From: Larix kaempferi
Taxonomy: Eukaryota > Streptophyta > Pinopsida > Pinales > Pinaceae
DNA length: 64,000 nt
Assembly: GCA_027924585.1 (NCBI GenBank)
Contig: BSBM01000809.1
Location: 3,427,001-3,491,000 of the forward strand
Direction of reading: 5' to 3'
Position 1 is the stretch's first letter; each line of letters starts with the position of its first letter. The translations under genes were made by a program, and so were the position numbers. The notes below the pieces were generated by a model that was given only the letters and a program-made list of their open reading frames with translations, was not told the DNA's origin and ran no database searches. Of the stretch, positions 1-10,900 are shown piece by piece.

Positions 1-551
1 TCAAAAGATAAAGAGCGACCTGGGATTGGTTGATAAGAGTATAACGGTGGGTCTTCTACCCTTTGTGAAAGACTGTCTTCGAATTTCATCACCCCTAACA
101 CGTAATCGTTCCAAACGATCATGAATGGGTCCGAATATTTCTTCAGGGGTAGGCCAACTGGGTGGGGATGCAATGGCAAAATGGGCCACTGGGTGGCCTA
201 GAGAAGATGTCCAATAAGATGTTGAAGGTCCAACAGTTACTGCAGGGTCGTCCTGGGGTTGATTTATCCATTCCAACGATCCAGGCTCTCCCAGCGAGAC
301 GTGAGGTAAGTCTTGTGAAGTAGAAGTTTGTGCTTCTTCACCCTGCGGGGGGTGAGAAGCAAATGAATCTGGAGGAGTGTGAGGAAACAAAAGTCCTCCA
401 ACATTCAAAGTGGGGTTTTCCACTTCATGTGACCCGACTCTAGCTTGTGGGTCCATTCTTACCCTCAAAATGACCTCCTGGTTAAGGGGATATTCGGGTG
501 GCAAGTTCTGAATCCAACGGAACCTTCTCCAAGGAAAGTCAGCCAGAGTGA
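1..551 (-). pseudogene. N-terminal gag coding region of Tat-like gypsy element A (runs off window)
   Basis: Open frame of about 180 codons read from 551 down to 1, and probably continuing outside the window. It begins straight after a splice-acceptor-like tract (T-run then TTTCAG, minus strand, AG at 553-552) and reads VTLADFPWRR, then RWIQNLPPEYPLN. The equivalent start in element B (from 32,211) reads AVEDQPPRRLRRLRNLPP, so both share the R-R-x-R-x-[IL]-x-N-L-P-P pattern at the same place. The residues after this are rich in P, S and E and low in complexity, as at the N-terminus of plant gypsy gag proteins. No zinc knuckle or capsid core is visible inside the window. The gag assignment rests on position (LTR, PBS, leader, then this ORF) and on the parallel with element B, not on a recognised domain. 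Confidence 0.55.
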
Positions 552-2667
552 CTGAAACAAAAAAAGTTTCTCCTAAGGCAAGCTAAACAAAAGAAAAGCA
601 GAACAAACAAACCCTACACAAACTAAGGCCACAAGTAGAATTATGTTATAAGGGTGGATTCAAAGGTCTGGAACCTCACAGGATTGTCAAGGCTTCGCAA
701 ATCGTTATATACCGCAGGGTCCAACAGTAAAACGCGACAAGGAGGATTGGGACCGTACCCTTGCCTGAATACCCGATTACCTGGACGGTACATGCGTAGT
801 AATCTCCCCGAGTGTTGTTCTCGGTGTATTGCTCCGCCAAGAAGGACAAAAGGTTAACTCAGTTGGTTTCAGGAATCCTAGTGGTGTCTCCCGATATACT
901 CAAGGTACGTGGGATCTCAAATCCGTAGTGGTGCTGTCTAATGCATGATCGTTCGGCAAGAGACCTTCCGATATACTACCGAGTACGTGAAACACCTTTC
1001 GATATACGCCAAGTACGTGTGGTACTTGGTGGGTACGTGAAAGAGCTTGATATACCGATAAGTACGTGGAAGACTACAATACCCCCGGGATATAGTGCTG
1101 GAAAATAACGACAGCTGCCACACTTAACGACGTCGGAACACGTCTCTAACTTACACAGGGTTACTAAAATTTTTACCCTAGTTCTACCGTTAATTTTATC
1201 TGGAGGGTTAGGTGAATGCATGAGGTGAGTACATAATCATAAACATAATGCAGGCCCTAACTACATGCAAAAAATATACTTTTCTTTCGATGAACTCTAT
1301 GTATGGGAGGGAGAAACTTCTTTCCAATTTTACCAAAGCAACACAATGCAATGCAATCCCAAATCTACCAAAAAATGACTATGAAGTATTCTTTTCCTTT
1401 TCAAGTGAAACACAAAAAGACACAACACTACTAAGCCAAATCAAAGCATGTTTTTCTTTTTCTTTTATCTTTTCAAAACAAAAATGATGATAAGCGACGA
1501 AAAGAGAGAGTTTCTAAGTAGAGCATGCAAGCTTTTCACTTTCACTACAATGGCCTATAAGCATAAAAACCAAAAGATGTATTTAACTTTCCAAGCATGG
1601 AACTACTTTTGCAAAACTTGATATCTATTCGAATTTTTCAAGAAGATGAGCAACTCATAACTCGTGAAAAACCACAAATAATGCAATTTTCTTTCAACTT
1701 TTCCAAAAGATCTACAAATGAGACATTCCAATGCACATACAATTCTTCAAATGAGCTTGAAAAAATGATGGAAATAAAGTACTTTTGATTTTTCAATGGA
1801 TGTATCAAAATAGCAATTTGATAACAACGATGCTTTTAAACATAAATACTGAAATGAAAAGATTACTTGCAACACTTCAATAACTCAGAAAATCTCAAGA
1901 AAAGACACGCACTCAATGGACTGAAAATACACACAAACACTCAAAATCAATTAGTAACAAGCAGCACTAAAGCAAGCAAGGCTAAAAAAATGAATGCAAA
2001 TGAGGTCTAGAAACCGATCCAATACAATGACCAGATGCGACAAGGAGAGGAGGGAATGCAAGGGTGAGTGGATGCAGGTGGGGGAGACAAGAGTGTCCAC
2101 CACTACCAAATCTCAGACTTGTCCAAGATGGAACCCAAAACAACTCCAAATAAAACCAAACAACTCAACACGCAAAACAGAATGGGGTCTTTGACTGGAT
2201 CTTATAGTACAGAGGGAGTTTGCACACAAACCAAAACTCAAATCAGAAATGGAGAAGGGATTCCTGTATGGAAAAATGGCAGATTGGCACACTCTATGAT
2301 TGTACACAGTGCGACGTCGTAGTTCACCAATGTGGGAAGTGCGATGGTGTCGCAAAAGACCAATGAAAGGGTTGCGACGATAGGCCCACAGACAAAGAAC
2401 ATAGATAAAAAATGACACAGTGTCGCTCTGAGTCCACTGACCAGGTGCGACAGGCGAGATCTAAGTTAAAAAATGAACCAATTCTCCAAACAATGAGCAC
2501 TAAAAGGGTTTGAAAATGAGAAGCACAAACTCAAAGGAAGGTAATCAAACTCTTCAAAATGAATATCTGATGGTGAAACCAGTTTAAGAGGCAAATGACA
2601 AATAAAATGGCTTGTAACAAGAAATCAACTAAAAATGACATTCAAATTGACAACTACAAAACAATGT
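552..2667 (-). other. Untranslated leader of gypsy element A
   Basis: About 2.1 kb between the PBS and the gag start with no convincing ORF. At 892-1,068 it holds four copies of a degenerate unit GATATAC-(5-9 nt)-AGTACGTG. The 2,300-2,460 stretch is dotted with GCGAC/GTCGC words that recur in the U3 part of the element's LTR (3,410-3,475). A polypyrimidine tract followed by CAG ends the leader just before gag, suggesting a spliced leader. Long leaders and gag-region introns are known in the Ogre/Tat group; that this element splices is inference. Confidence 0.5.
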
Positions 2668-2688
2668 TCTTCCCCATTATGGTCGCCA
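2668..2688 (-). promoter_or_regulatory. Primer-binding site of gypsy element A
   Basis: On the minus strand the LTR end (...TCAAACA) is followed after a few bases by TGGCGACCATAATGGGG. A TGGCGAC start directly inside the LTR is the expected look of a tRNA-complementary primer site. Element B has TGGCGACTCCGCTGG in the same place. The tRNA was not identified. Confidence 0.6.
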
Positions 2689-2692
2689 AATT

Positions 2693-3589
2693 TGTTTGAC
2701 GGACAATCTACTCGAGCGGACACAAGCCGGATCTCCCTAGCTCAATGTGAGTCTAGAACAAATAGTACCGACTATAAACCACTTTCCTAGATCTAGTTAA
2801 GGATCAAGTTATTAGATGTCTTACCTTAAGTTTGTAGTCCGTTTTCCTGGATGTTGTTCCATGTCTCGCGGTCGTCAGATATAAGCTGCAAGACCTGCCA
2901 AGATACATAAAACAAGACAAACAAGTAATAACATCTAAACGATAACCGATCTAAGTAAACAGTTAATCAGGTAAACTACACAATATCATCAACAAAACAA
3001 TATTGGTGGAAAGTGTTTATATTACTGTAAAAAGTAGGGAAAGTACATAGAAGAGAAAGACTACAACCAGAGCTTAACGAAGTAACCCTTCTCCATCCAA
3101 GACAATTCCATATCCTCCCAAGGAAGTGCGAGTCTCTCAATGGATGAGTAGATATCTCTCCAAGACGATTTCACTTGCATGTAGAAACTATAGAGTTCCT
3201 CCCTTTGGAATGGGAAGGAGCTTCATTTATATAGGACTAAGTGGATAGGGTATGGATAGGGTAGGTTGAGATATGGTAGGAGACAGATAGCGTATCCTTC
3301 CAAGAGGTTAGGAACCGAGTGCCAGCTCTCCGAAAAGGTCAGGGATAGGGATTCATGTCAGCTAGCTTCGAGAATGGGCTCAAAGGAGCTATTTTTGTCT
3401 ATTAACTGACATCGTCGCACCCTGCAAGAGAGCAAGCTGCGACGTCGCAGGTTGCATGAGTGCAGCCTGCGACGACCTCACAAAACCTAGTGTAAATGGG
3501 TTATATCTCTTCCAGGTTAATGACTTAGCCAAGGAAACTTTAGGAATGTATACACTGAATCTCATGATGGTAGGATTTTAGGTGTAACA
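2693..3589 (-). mobile_element. 5' LTR of gypsy element A (897 bp)
   Basis: On the minus strand it starts TGTTACACC at 3,589 and ends TCAAACA at 2,693, directly before the PBS. A TATA box (CTATATAAATG, minus) lies near 3,225-3,235, placing U3 above it and R/U5 below. U3 holds a dense cluster of GTCGCA/TGCGAC words (3,410-3,475). The partner LTR is outside the window, so the boundaries rest on the TG...CA ends, the PBS and the parallel with element B (TGTCACAC...AAACA). Confidence 0.65.
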
Positions 3590-3765
3590 AGGTACCCCAC
3601 TGTAATAATATTTCCATCAAAAGTTTGTGCAAATGATCGATCCATTGTTGTGTGATGTCCTTGAAGCTTTTCGCAAAAGCAAAACCAATCCGCTCTTCTA
3701 AATTTTACTCCAAACTCAGGGTTATCCTCAAGAAGTTCGACTCCCTCTGGTTCATATCGAACCAC
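3590..3765 (-). pseudogene. Short coding-like fragment, plant transposon-protein style
   Basis: An open frame whose last codons lie in the LTR of element A reads, from 3,765 downward, a segment with RADWFCFCEKLQGHHTTMD followed by RSFAQTFDGNIITVG. The pattern W-x-x-F-x-x-x-LxG...FAxxFDG recalls regions annotated as putative plant transposon proteins, but the family cannot be fixed from 58 residues. It ends at the LTR edge, so element A may have inserted into it. It could also be chance. Confidence 0.25.
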
Positions 3766-4751
3766 ATGCCCACTTCTATGTGAGGGAATATTAGATATGT
3801 TTGATTATTGCAAAGACAAAGCTAAAATGATCCTCGTAATTTCACATTCACATCAACAAACTATGAGTAATGGGAGCAAATACTGTACTAGGGGAGGGAT
3901 GTCTATTCTTGATCATAGTACTGGTCCCACACAGCCACCAAATATTGACATAAAAACACCCAAAAATTGTAGATAAATATTTCATATTAAGTGCAGTAAA
4001 ACTTTAAATTATGTCCAAAAATTGCCCATTAACTGACTGGGCCAACATGTGTCCATAAATAGTCTTTATGTGCAAAAGAGTACAAAACATCTTGTCCCAA
4101 CTACCTACAGATCTGCCTAGGCATGCAAAAGTACATGAACAACTAAATAACCCTCCTTGTATTTGCCACCTACTACAAGGTACCTATCAAATCGACACCC
4201 ATGGATATCTATTGGAGCATAAATATCCCATCCAACATGAAAACCTATTCAAGAACAAGGAGGAGAGTGTCAGCCATAACTGCATGGTTGTTCAACAATC
4301 CAACCCACTGTCTTCAATAAATGACACCTACCCATTAAATGCATCCATTAAACAGATGAAAGCACAAGGATCATGAAACAGATGAAGGCGCAAGGATCCA
4401 CCATGACAAGTTCCCAGTCCTTGGATCACATTTAAATCAATCCACAACACACATTCAAATTTGAGAGATTGCAATCCATGTGCACCCTTCTTACCAATCG
4501 AATTGAACAACAAACAACTATAAAAGAACCACAACCCTTACTAAAGTTGCATTTCAGACATTCAAACTGCAGAGTGTGTGCACAGTGGAGACATACCATC
4601 AGAGAGTGTGTGCACAGTATAATTAGGTAACTGCATAATAGTATTGTTACCTCTATATCTAATAATCAGCTTCAATGTTTATGTTATAATCAGCTTCCAA
4701 TTTCCTTCTATATAATCAACTTCCATTGTAAATGTGCAAGTAGTTGCACGC
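3766..4751. other. Non-coding spacer upstream of the pogo-like transposase
   Basis: No supported gene. The only structure seen is a short direct repeat, AGAGTGTGTGCACAGT, at about 4,571 and 4,603. A left terminal inverted repeat for the downstream DNA transposon was looked for and not found. Confidence 0.5.
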
Positions 4752-7228
4752 ATGGCCAGAGTCAACAATGCAAGGAGAACAAGTCGTCGACTGAGCAGGG
4801 GTGCCCAGCTACGTTGAACCTCATCAGACGAGGAGACGGTCGATGATTCAAATGCCAACAATGCTCCCAACAATGTTGTTGAGAATTATCATGTGGTGAT
4901 AGAGGACACTGTTGTCCCACCATCAACCACAGAGCCACCATTAACCACAATTCAAGGGACAAGTTCAACCACCAAAATCAGTGCAATAAGAGGCTGGACA
5001 AAAGAAGACATGTTAGCTATGATTGATGATATAGAGTTCAATGGATATTCCATTCATTTAGCTGCTAAAAAACATGGAGTTGCTACCTCATCAGTACATT
5101 ATTGGATAAATGGGCTCACACATACAAAGCGCAGAGGGCCTGTTACAGTTATGAGTGAAGAGGAGGAAGCCGAGGTGGTTCAGTGGTGTAAGGCGATGGC
5201 TCAAATGGGACATGGGCTAGATTTGATACAACTAAAATCCACAGTAGCTCAAATATGTCAAGGGAGGCCAAACCCCTTCAAAGATGGTTTTCCTGGTAAG
5301 TCATGGTGGTTTGGGTTTAAAAAAATGCATCCAGACCTTGTGTTGCATACAACTGAGGGCCTAGATAGAGACAGGGCTCTAAATCTACGCCCTGCAATTC
5401 TCGCTAAGTTCTATGCCACTCTTTCTAGTGCATATGAGAAACATGGTTATGCTCCAGACAATATATGGAACTGTGATGAAACAGGGTTACAGGAAGGAAG
5501 GAACTGTGGCATGCGTGTAATTTACAAGAGAGGGAGTCGTAATGTGCCAAAGATTTTTCCTAGGAGCAGGGAGTGGATCACTACTCTATGATGTGTCAAT
5601 GCAATTGGTGCTTCAATCCCTGGATTTTATCTATTTAAAGGTAAAACTCAACTCAAAAACTTTTTTCTTAAAAATATTTTCTACCAGGTGCATGCATGGT
5701 TGCACATCCCCGTGCTTGGATGACTAAAGAGCTCTTTTTGAATTGGCTTACTCACTTTGTTGCATCTATACCAGGCGGTGTCTCACCTGTAAATAGACAC
5801 CTGCTAGTTTTAGATGGACATGGAAGCCACATTGTTGTGCAAACAATTGAAGAGGCTAACAATTTGGGCATCGACCTGTTGACACTGCCTGCTCATACCA
5901 CTCACAGATTGAAACCCCTAGATGTCAGTGTGTTCGGTCCTTTCAAGAACTATTTCATGGGTGAGCGAGCTTCGTGGATGGCAAAGAATCCAAAGGTGGA
6001 GGTAAAAGGGTTTGAGCTAGCCGAGATTGCAAGTAAAGCCTTTAAAGGGGCTCTCACACCTTCAAATATCAAGGCTGGGTTTAAGAGGACTGGAATATGG
6101 CCACTGAATTCTGAGGCTCTCATGCATGATACTAGTTGTAGCCAGTCATTTGAACTGGATGGTTAAGAAGAAGGGGATGTCCAAGCACATGTTGATGGCC
6201 AAGAAGATGTGGAAGTAGAGGAAGACGTTGTTGCTGTTGATAATATGATATCCCTCTCTCAAGGAGGACCCTATTGTGGTGATGATGATGAACATGTAAG
6301 TGAAACACAATATAACAATAAACCATTTGACAGTAACATGGAGGTCGTTAGACCAACTGAAACAACTGCAACTTCTGCATGTGATCTTCTTAATGTCTAT
6401 ATTGATCATGCAACTGTCAATGAAAACATTGATCATGCTCCAGGTTGCAACAATAGAGAATTGAATTTTCCAAGCCAGGTTACCCCACCATCATGGTTGG
6501 AAGAAGCCATGATTAATTTGGACAAAAATAATGTCTCAAGAACCAATGAAGAAAGCATGAACATGCCTTCACAACCAAGAGAATTGGACAATGAAATTGT
6601 TAATTATTTTGTGGACAATGGAAATCTTGAATAAGATACTGTCCATAATGAGGTTCCAGCTGAAGAGGACAATATGGTTCAGATAGAGCAGGAGAACATT
6701 GACCCAAATATTGAAAGGCAAGTGTCAAGCAAGGAGCAACAAGTGTCAACGAAGGTCCAGTTTATTGGTCGGTTCCTAAAGCTACCAGTAGAGAGAGTGT
6801 CAGCAAAAAGAAGGCAAGCAACAACAGACAATCTTCGTCTATGCTGAAGTTCACAGTTACTCACCTCAGAAGACTATATAAAACTATTAGTTGAGTCTGA
6901 GCATAGGAAACTTGAAATCCAGGATTTAAAACAGAAAAAGAAGGACTCAGCTAAAGAAAAGAAGGCTAGAAGGATTGCCACAACATAACTTCGAGCACAG
7001 GAAAGGCTTGAAAGAGAGAAAGAAAGACAAGAAAAGGCTCATAAACAACAGATGGCAAGGCAGGAAAAGGAATTGAGAAATGCTCAACAATTGCTTCAAA
7101 AAGAACAAGGGCTGGCAGAAAGGGTTGCCATTGATGCAAACATAGTGGAGGAGAGTAGGATGATGCCAAACACATTGGAACATATTGCAGATAATACTCC
7201 ATATTTCCAAGACCTCCTAAACATCTAG
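4752..7228 (+). pseudogene. pogo/Tigger-like (IS630-Tc1-mariner) DDE transposase, decayed
   Basis: The likely start is ATG 4,752 (MARVNNARRTSRRLSR, basic). In order: a psq-type helix-turn-helix (RGWTKEDMLAMIDDIEFNGY through HYWING, about 4,995-5,115), a CENP-B-type second HTH with SWWFGFKKMHPDL, then a DDE_1 catalytic core with IWNCDETGL (first D), LLVLDGHGSHI (second D) and HRLKPLDVSVFGPFK (third D). The C-terminal part is acidic, then a charged coiled coil (about 6,890-7,140). Such proteins cut and paste DNA at TA targets. It is dead: TGA 4,815, TGA 5,589, a frameshift at about 5,640-5,690 (frame 3 before, frame 2 after), TAA 6,164, TAA 6,632, TGA 6,845, TAA 6,986. It ends at TAG 7,226. Plants do carry pogo-like elements, but CENP-B-like host genes share this fold; the many breaks favour a transposon relic. 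Confidence 0.85.
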
Positions 7229-7515
7229 TTTCCCCGCTATCAACAAGTGTGCATGCCCACTTTATTCCCTCCTACCAATGTAGGTGTCAATCGTATGTAT
7301 GATTATCGAGGGGCTCAACCTAATGCAGGGGTTAGTAGCACAAGTGTGCAATGTGGCTACTCAATTTCTCCATGGCTACAAGAAGCAAATTGGATATCAT
7401 ATGGAGGCAATCAGCCACAACCTAATCAACCATTGTTGGGTAGGCCAACCAACTTGGCTCAAGCAGGAAACTCAACAATATTGGGCAGTGAAGATCTTGG
7501 AGGGAATCAAGCATA

Positions 7516-7910
7516 GGGGTGTCATATAGGGGTGCCAAATTTTTTGTTGTGACCACATTGCAATGTGGATTTTGTAATCACTGGCTCTAATGTTTGTAAC
7601 ATGGCCATTTTGGATACAATCCTAGGTCATAGCGTTCCCTACCGTTTGCGGCATTGTAATCGGGGGTTTATCATACGGTTTAATATACCATAAAATCTTC
7701 ATGCAAAATGCAATTTCATCATTTCAACAACACGCTAGAATGTGCCCTGATTAAACATGTCATCAACGATTTCTTGGATGAAGTTAGTATCAACAATATA
7801 TTCACTGTTTTTGTATTTAATGTTGCATTTGACAATATTTGAAAGACCTAACTTTAAATTATTTTTAAGTGTTTTTTTTTTAATGTACAACTCTTCCGAC
7901 ATGACACCCC
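7516..7910. mobile_element. 395-bp MITE with 10-bp TIRs and TA target duplication
   Basis: Starts GGGGTGTCAT and ends ATGACACCCC, an exact inverted repeat. TA lies on both sides (7,514-7,515 and 7,911-7,912), and the outer bases CA/TG suggest insertion into CATATG. TA duplication is the hallmark of Tc1/mariner-type elements. The inside is AT-rich and non-coding. It could be a non-autonomous relative of the pogo-like element just upstream, but that element's own ends were not found. Confidence 0.6.
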
Positions 7911-8559
7911 TATGTTTCCTTCCTTCTATAGAGCCCTATATTCCTTCTATATAGAGCAATAAATATAGAGCTCTTTATTCCTTCTATGATGTATGTGGCA
8001 TGGTCTATATCCTTAAACATGGACTATAAGCCTTAAAGTAACAGTTTGGATAGAAACCCATCACTATAAATTTGGTCCTAAGCTATAAATTGGGTGTTTG
8101 AACCAAAGGAGACATAAGCATCTTGTAGGCCAAGGTTCTTTATTTAGGGCCTAAATCATTACTTAAATTTCTCTAATATTCCTCTAATATGTTAAATTTC
8201 CCCTCTATAGGTTTTGGGTTGGGATTGAGGGATAACTTAGGGATGGTTTATGAGGCCCAAAGTAATTATGGTTGGGGACTATATTCCTAGTGTTTGGGTT
8301 TGAACCATTACTTGGGTTTTGATACCCATCCATGCGATGCTAACTCATAAAAACATGCCCATATTTCTCTCCTAAGACTAATAATGCTTCTCTAAGGAAT
8401 GTTCCATGGAGGGATCACATGCATGACTTATTACACCTAAGAGCAATGAGTATGACCTAAATACAGTGTTATGACTTTGAGAGATGGCGTGGGACACAAG
8501 ACCCACCTTTGTTTTACCTAATCCTTGAAATTGACTATAAATGCCTCTTGAAGGCCAAT
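7911..8559. other. Non-coding spacer
   Basis: AT-rich DNA with short repeats of ATTCCTTCTATA (7,918-7,990). No coding signal seen. Confidence 0.5.
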
Positions 8560-8690
8560 GATTACTTCTACAAGGTTTGAGTCATGGTTTAGTTGGTTGT
8601 GCAATGCCTATGATTCATGGTTTAGTTTAGTTGGTTTAGTTGAGTCATGGTTTAGTTTAGTTGGTTTAGTTGGTTGTGCAATAGGAAAAA
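8560..8690. repeat. GGTTTAGTTTAGTTG tandem repeat
   Basis: Repeated blocks of GAGTCATGGTTTAGTTTAG and TTGGTTTAGTTG; the phrase GGTTTAGTTGGTTGTGCAAT occurs twice. Slippage-type minisatellite; the ORF across it is an artefact of the repeat. Confidence 0.75.
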
Positions 8691-8694
8691 CACT

Positions 8695-9720
8695 CATATT
8701 TACAATCATTCCATGTAAACTGTTATCAATTATTCAACCCATAGAACCTTCATGCAAAATACAATTTCACCATTTCAACATAACTCTGTAAATAAACAAC
8801 AATTCAGCTTGACAAGTTCGCATAACAAGTTTGCATAATGATTTTGCATAAAAACAATTATGGAACTCTGTAATAGGCAGGCCTAGCATATCCTTCATCA
8901 ACAATTTTGCATATCAATTATGCATTATAACAATTTTGTAACTCTGTAATAAGCATAAACCCATACTGCAGGGATTGCAACTTTGCAACAAATCCATAAA
9001 CCCTAACCCTACAGCAGGGATTGCAACATAAACCAACAACAATTCATAAACCCTAACAAATTCACCTTAACCCTAACCCTACTGCAGGGATTTCAACACA
9101 AACCAACAACAACATAAAATCATAAACCCTGCTGCAACATAAACCATACTACTCATATTTACAATTATGCCATGTAAACTATTATCAATTATTCAGCCCA
9201 TAGAACCTTCATGCAAGATACAATTTCACCATTTCAACATAACTCTGTAAATAAACAACAATTCTGCATGGCAAGTTTGCATAATAATTTTGCATAACAA
9301 CAATCATGGAACTCTGTAATAGGCAGGCCTAGCATAGCCTTCATCAACAATTTTGCATATCAATTATGCATTATAAGCATAAACCCATACCGCAGGGATT
9401 GCAACTCTGCAATAAATCCATAAACCCTAACCCTACTACAGGGATTGCAACATAAACCAACAACAATTCATAAACCCTAATAAATTCCCCTTAACCCTAA
9501 CCCTAATAACAATTTTTTAACTCTGTAATAAGCATAAACCCATACTGCAGGGATTGCAACTCTGCAATAAATCCATAAACCCTAACCCTACTACAAGGAT
9601 TGTAACATAAACCAACAACAATTCATAAACCCTAACAAATTTACCTTAACCCCAACCCTACTGCAGGGACTGGAACACAAACCAACAACAAAATAAATTC
9701 ATAAACCCTACTGCAACATA
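8695..9720. repeat. 458-bp tandem duplication with telomere-like CCCTAA words
   Basis: The block from 8,695 (CATATTTACAATCATTCCATG) recurs from 9,153, an offset of 458 bp. A third partial copy starts at about 9,508. Each copy contains clusters of CCCTAACCCTA and AAACCCTAAC alternating with CAGGGATTGCAAC. The plant telomere unit is CCCTAAA; here the doubled word is mostly CCCTAAC. Part of the unit (CTTCATGCAAAATGCAATTTC) also appears once at about 7,700. Confidence 0.75.
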
Positions 9721-10900
9721 AACAAATTAATTATTCATTATTCACCATTCATAATTCATTATTCAACATTAACAGGAGCACAATTCGAGCATAATAAGGA
9801 GCACAATTCATAACAAAAAAACGTAATGCCAAATGCAATTCACCACTACCGCAAATGCAACATGAACCACAAGCAGGAACAGGCCCGACATACCAATTCC
9901 TGGAAGCCTCAAACAGTTCTAACTTAAACCAACAAAACGTTGCAGCAACGAATACAACATTAACCTACTAATTCACCAAAATTAACCAAAATTCAACTGC
10001 AGCGAATGAAACATAAACCCTACTGCAACATAAACACCACTGCAACAAACCCACCTAGAAATGCAACATTAACCTAGTACCCAGCAAGAAATGCAGCAGA
10101 AAAGGTCCACACAATCCCCAGCAGGTTGAGAGTGTTGAAAAACACAATCGCAAGTATGGTTGGTAGGAATCCTACCGGTGAGCCACCGAACGAAGCCACC
10201 ACAGCGAATGGACTAGGAACGAAGCCACCGCAGTGACTGGACCACGAATGGATGAAGAAACTCGAGCAGGAAGCCACCATCGCCACCGAACGAACCCGAG
10301 CAAGAAGCCACCATCTCCACCACCGAAACCACGGGAGCAGGAACCCACCATCTCCACCACCAAACCGAGGATAATCCATGTCGTGGCCACCACTGAACAA
10401 CAAGAAGCGCACTAGTGAACAAAGAGCGACCATGTCCAAAGCACCAAGCAGGAGCAACCACCAACTAACCAGTGCAGTATATCACCGTTCTGGAGGGCGA
10501 GCTGAGCATAGACGAGGGCGAGGTGATCAGAGACCAGGGAAGGGAATCACCGCAGTGGAGGGAGAGGTGAACAAGGACCAGGGAAACAGAACACCCGCAC
10601 ACCGGGCCCGAGTAGAATAACATGGGGGCAGAAGGTTGTGTAGGGAAAAGGTCCATACGATCGTGGAAAAGTGCACCCCACGTGCGGAGTAAAAGCGCCC
10701 AGCTACCCCATAGGTGGCGCTGCCTCATCAGCCCGCAAACGCCACCTGCCGAGGTGGCCACGTGGCGTGGGGAGTGGATCCAGGTTGGGTGTCCAACAAC
10801 TGGCATCCCTCCCCTAGGCATCATAAAAAATCATGAGTTAGTTGGTCATATAGAATCTGAGAGGGATTTGAGAAACCTTACCACCATATAAATTCATCAT
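9721..10900. repeat. Degenerate repeat region with a GC-rich minisatellite at 10,180-10,370
   Basis: AAC/CTGCAACATAAACC-rich DNA leads into a GC-rich stretch in which GAAGCCACC, CACCGAACGA and GAGCAGGAA recur at roughly 30-45 bp. This opens long frames on both strands (W/G-rich on minus, P/T-rich on plus), a sign of repeat rather than gene. From 10,480 to 10,830 the DNA is unique and GC-rich without a recognisable protein. Confidence 0.55.

Noticed and set aside
9000-9700. Active telomere or plant telomeric array
   Set aside because: The words are interspersed with other sequence, never longer than two tandem units, and not the canonical CCCTAAA run.
10074-10464. Long frames on both strands (W/G-rich on minus, T/P-rich on plus)
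   Set aside because: They open in three frames across a GC-rich minisatellite, with low-complexity composition; typical artefact of a repeat lacking stops.
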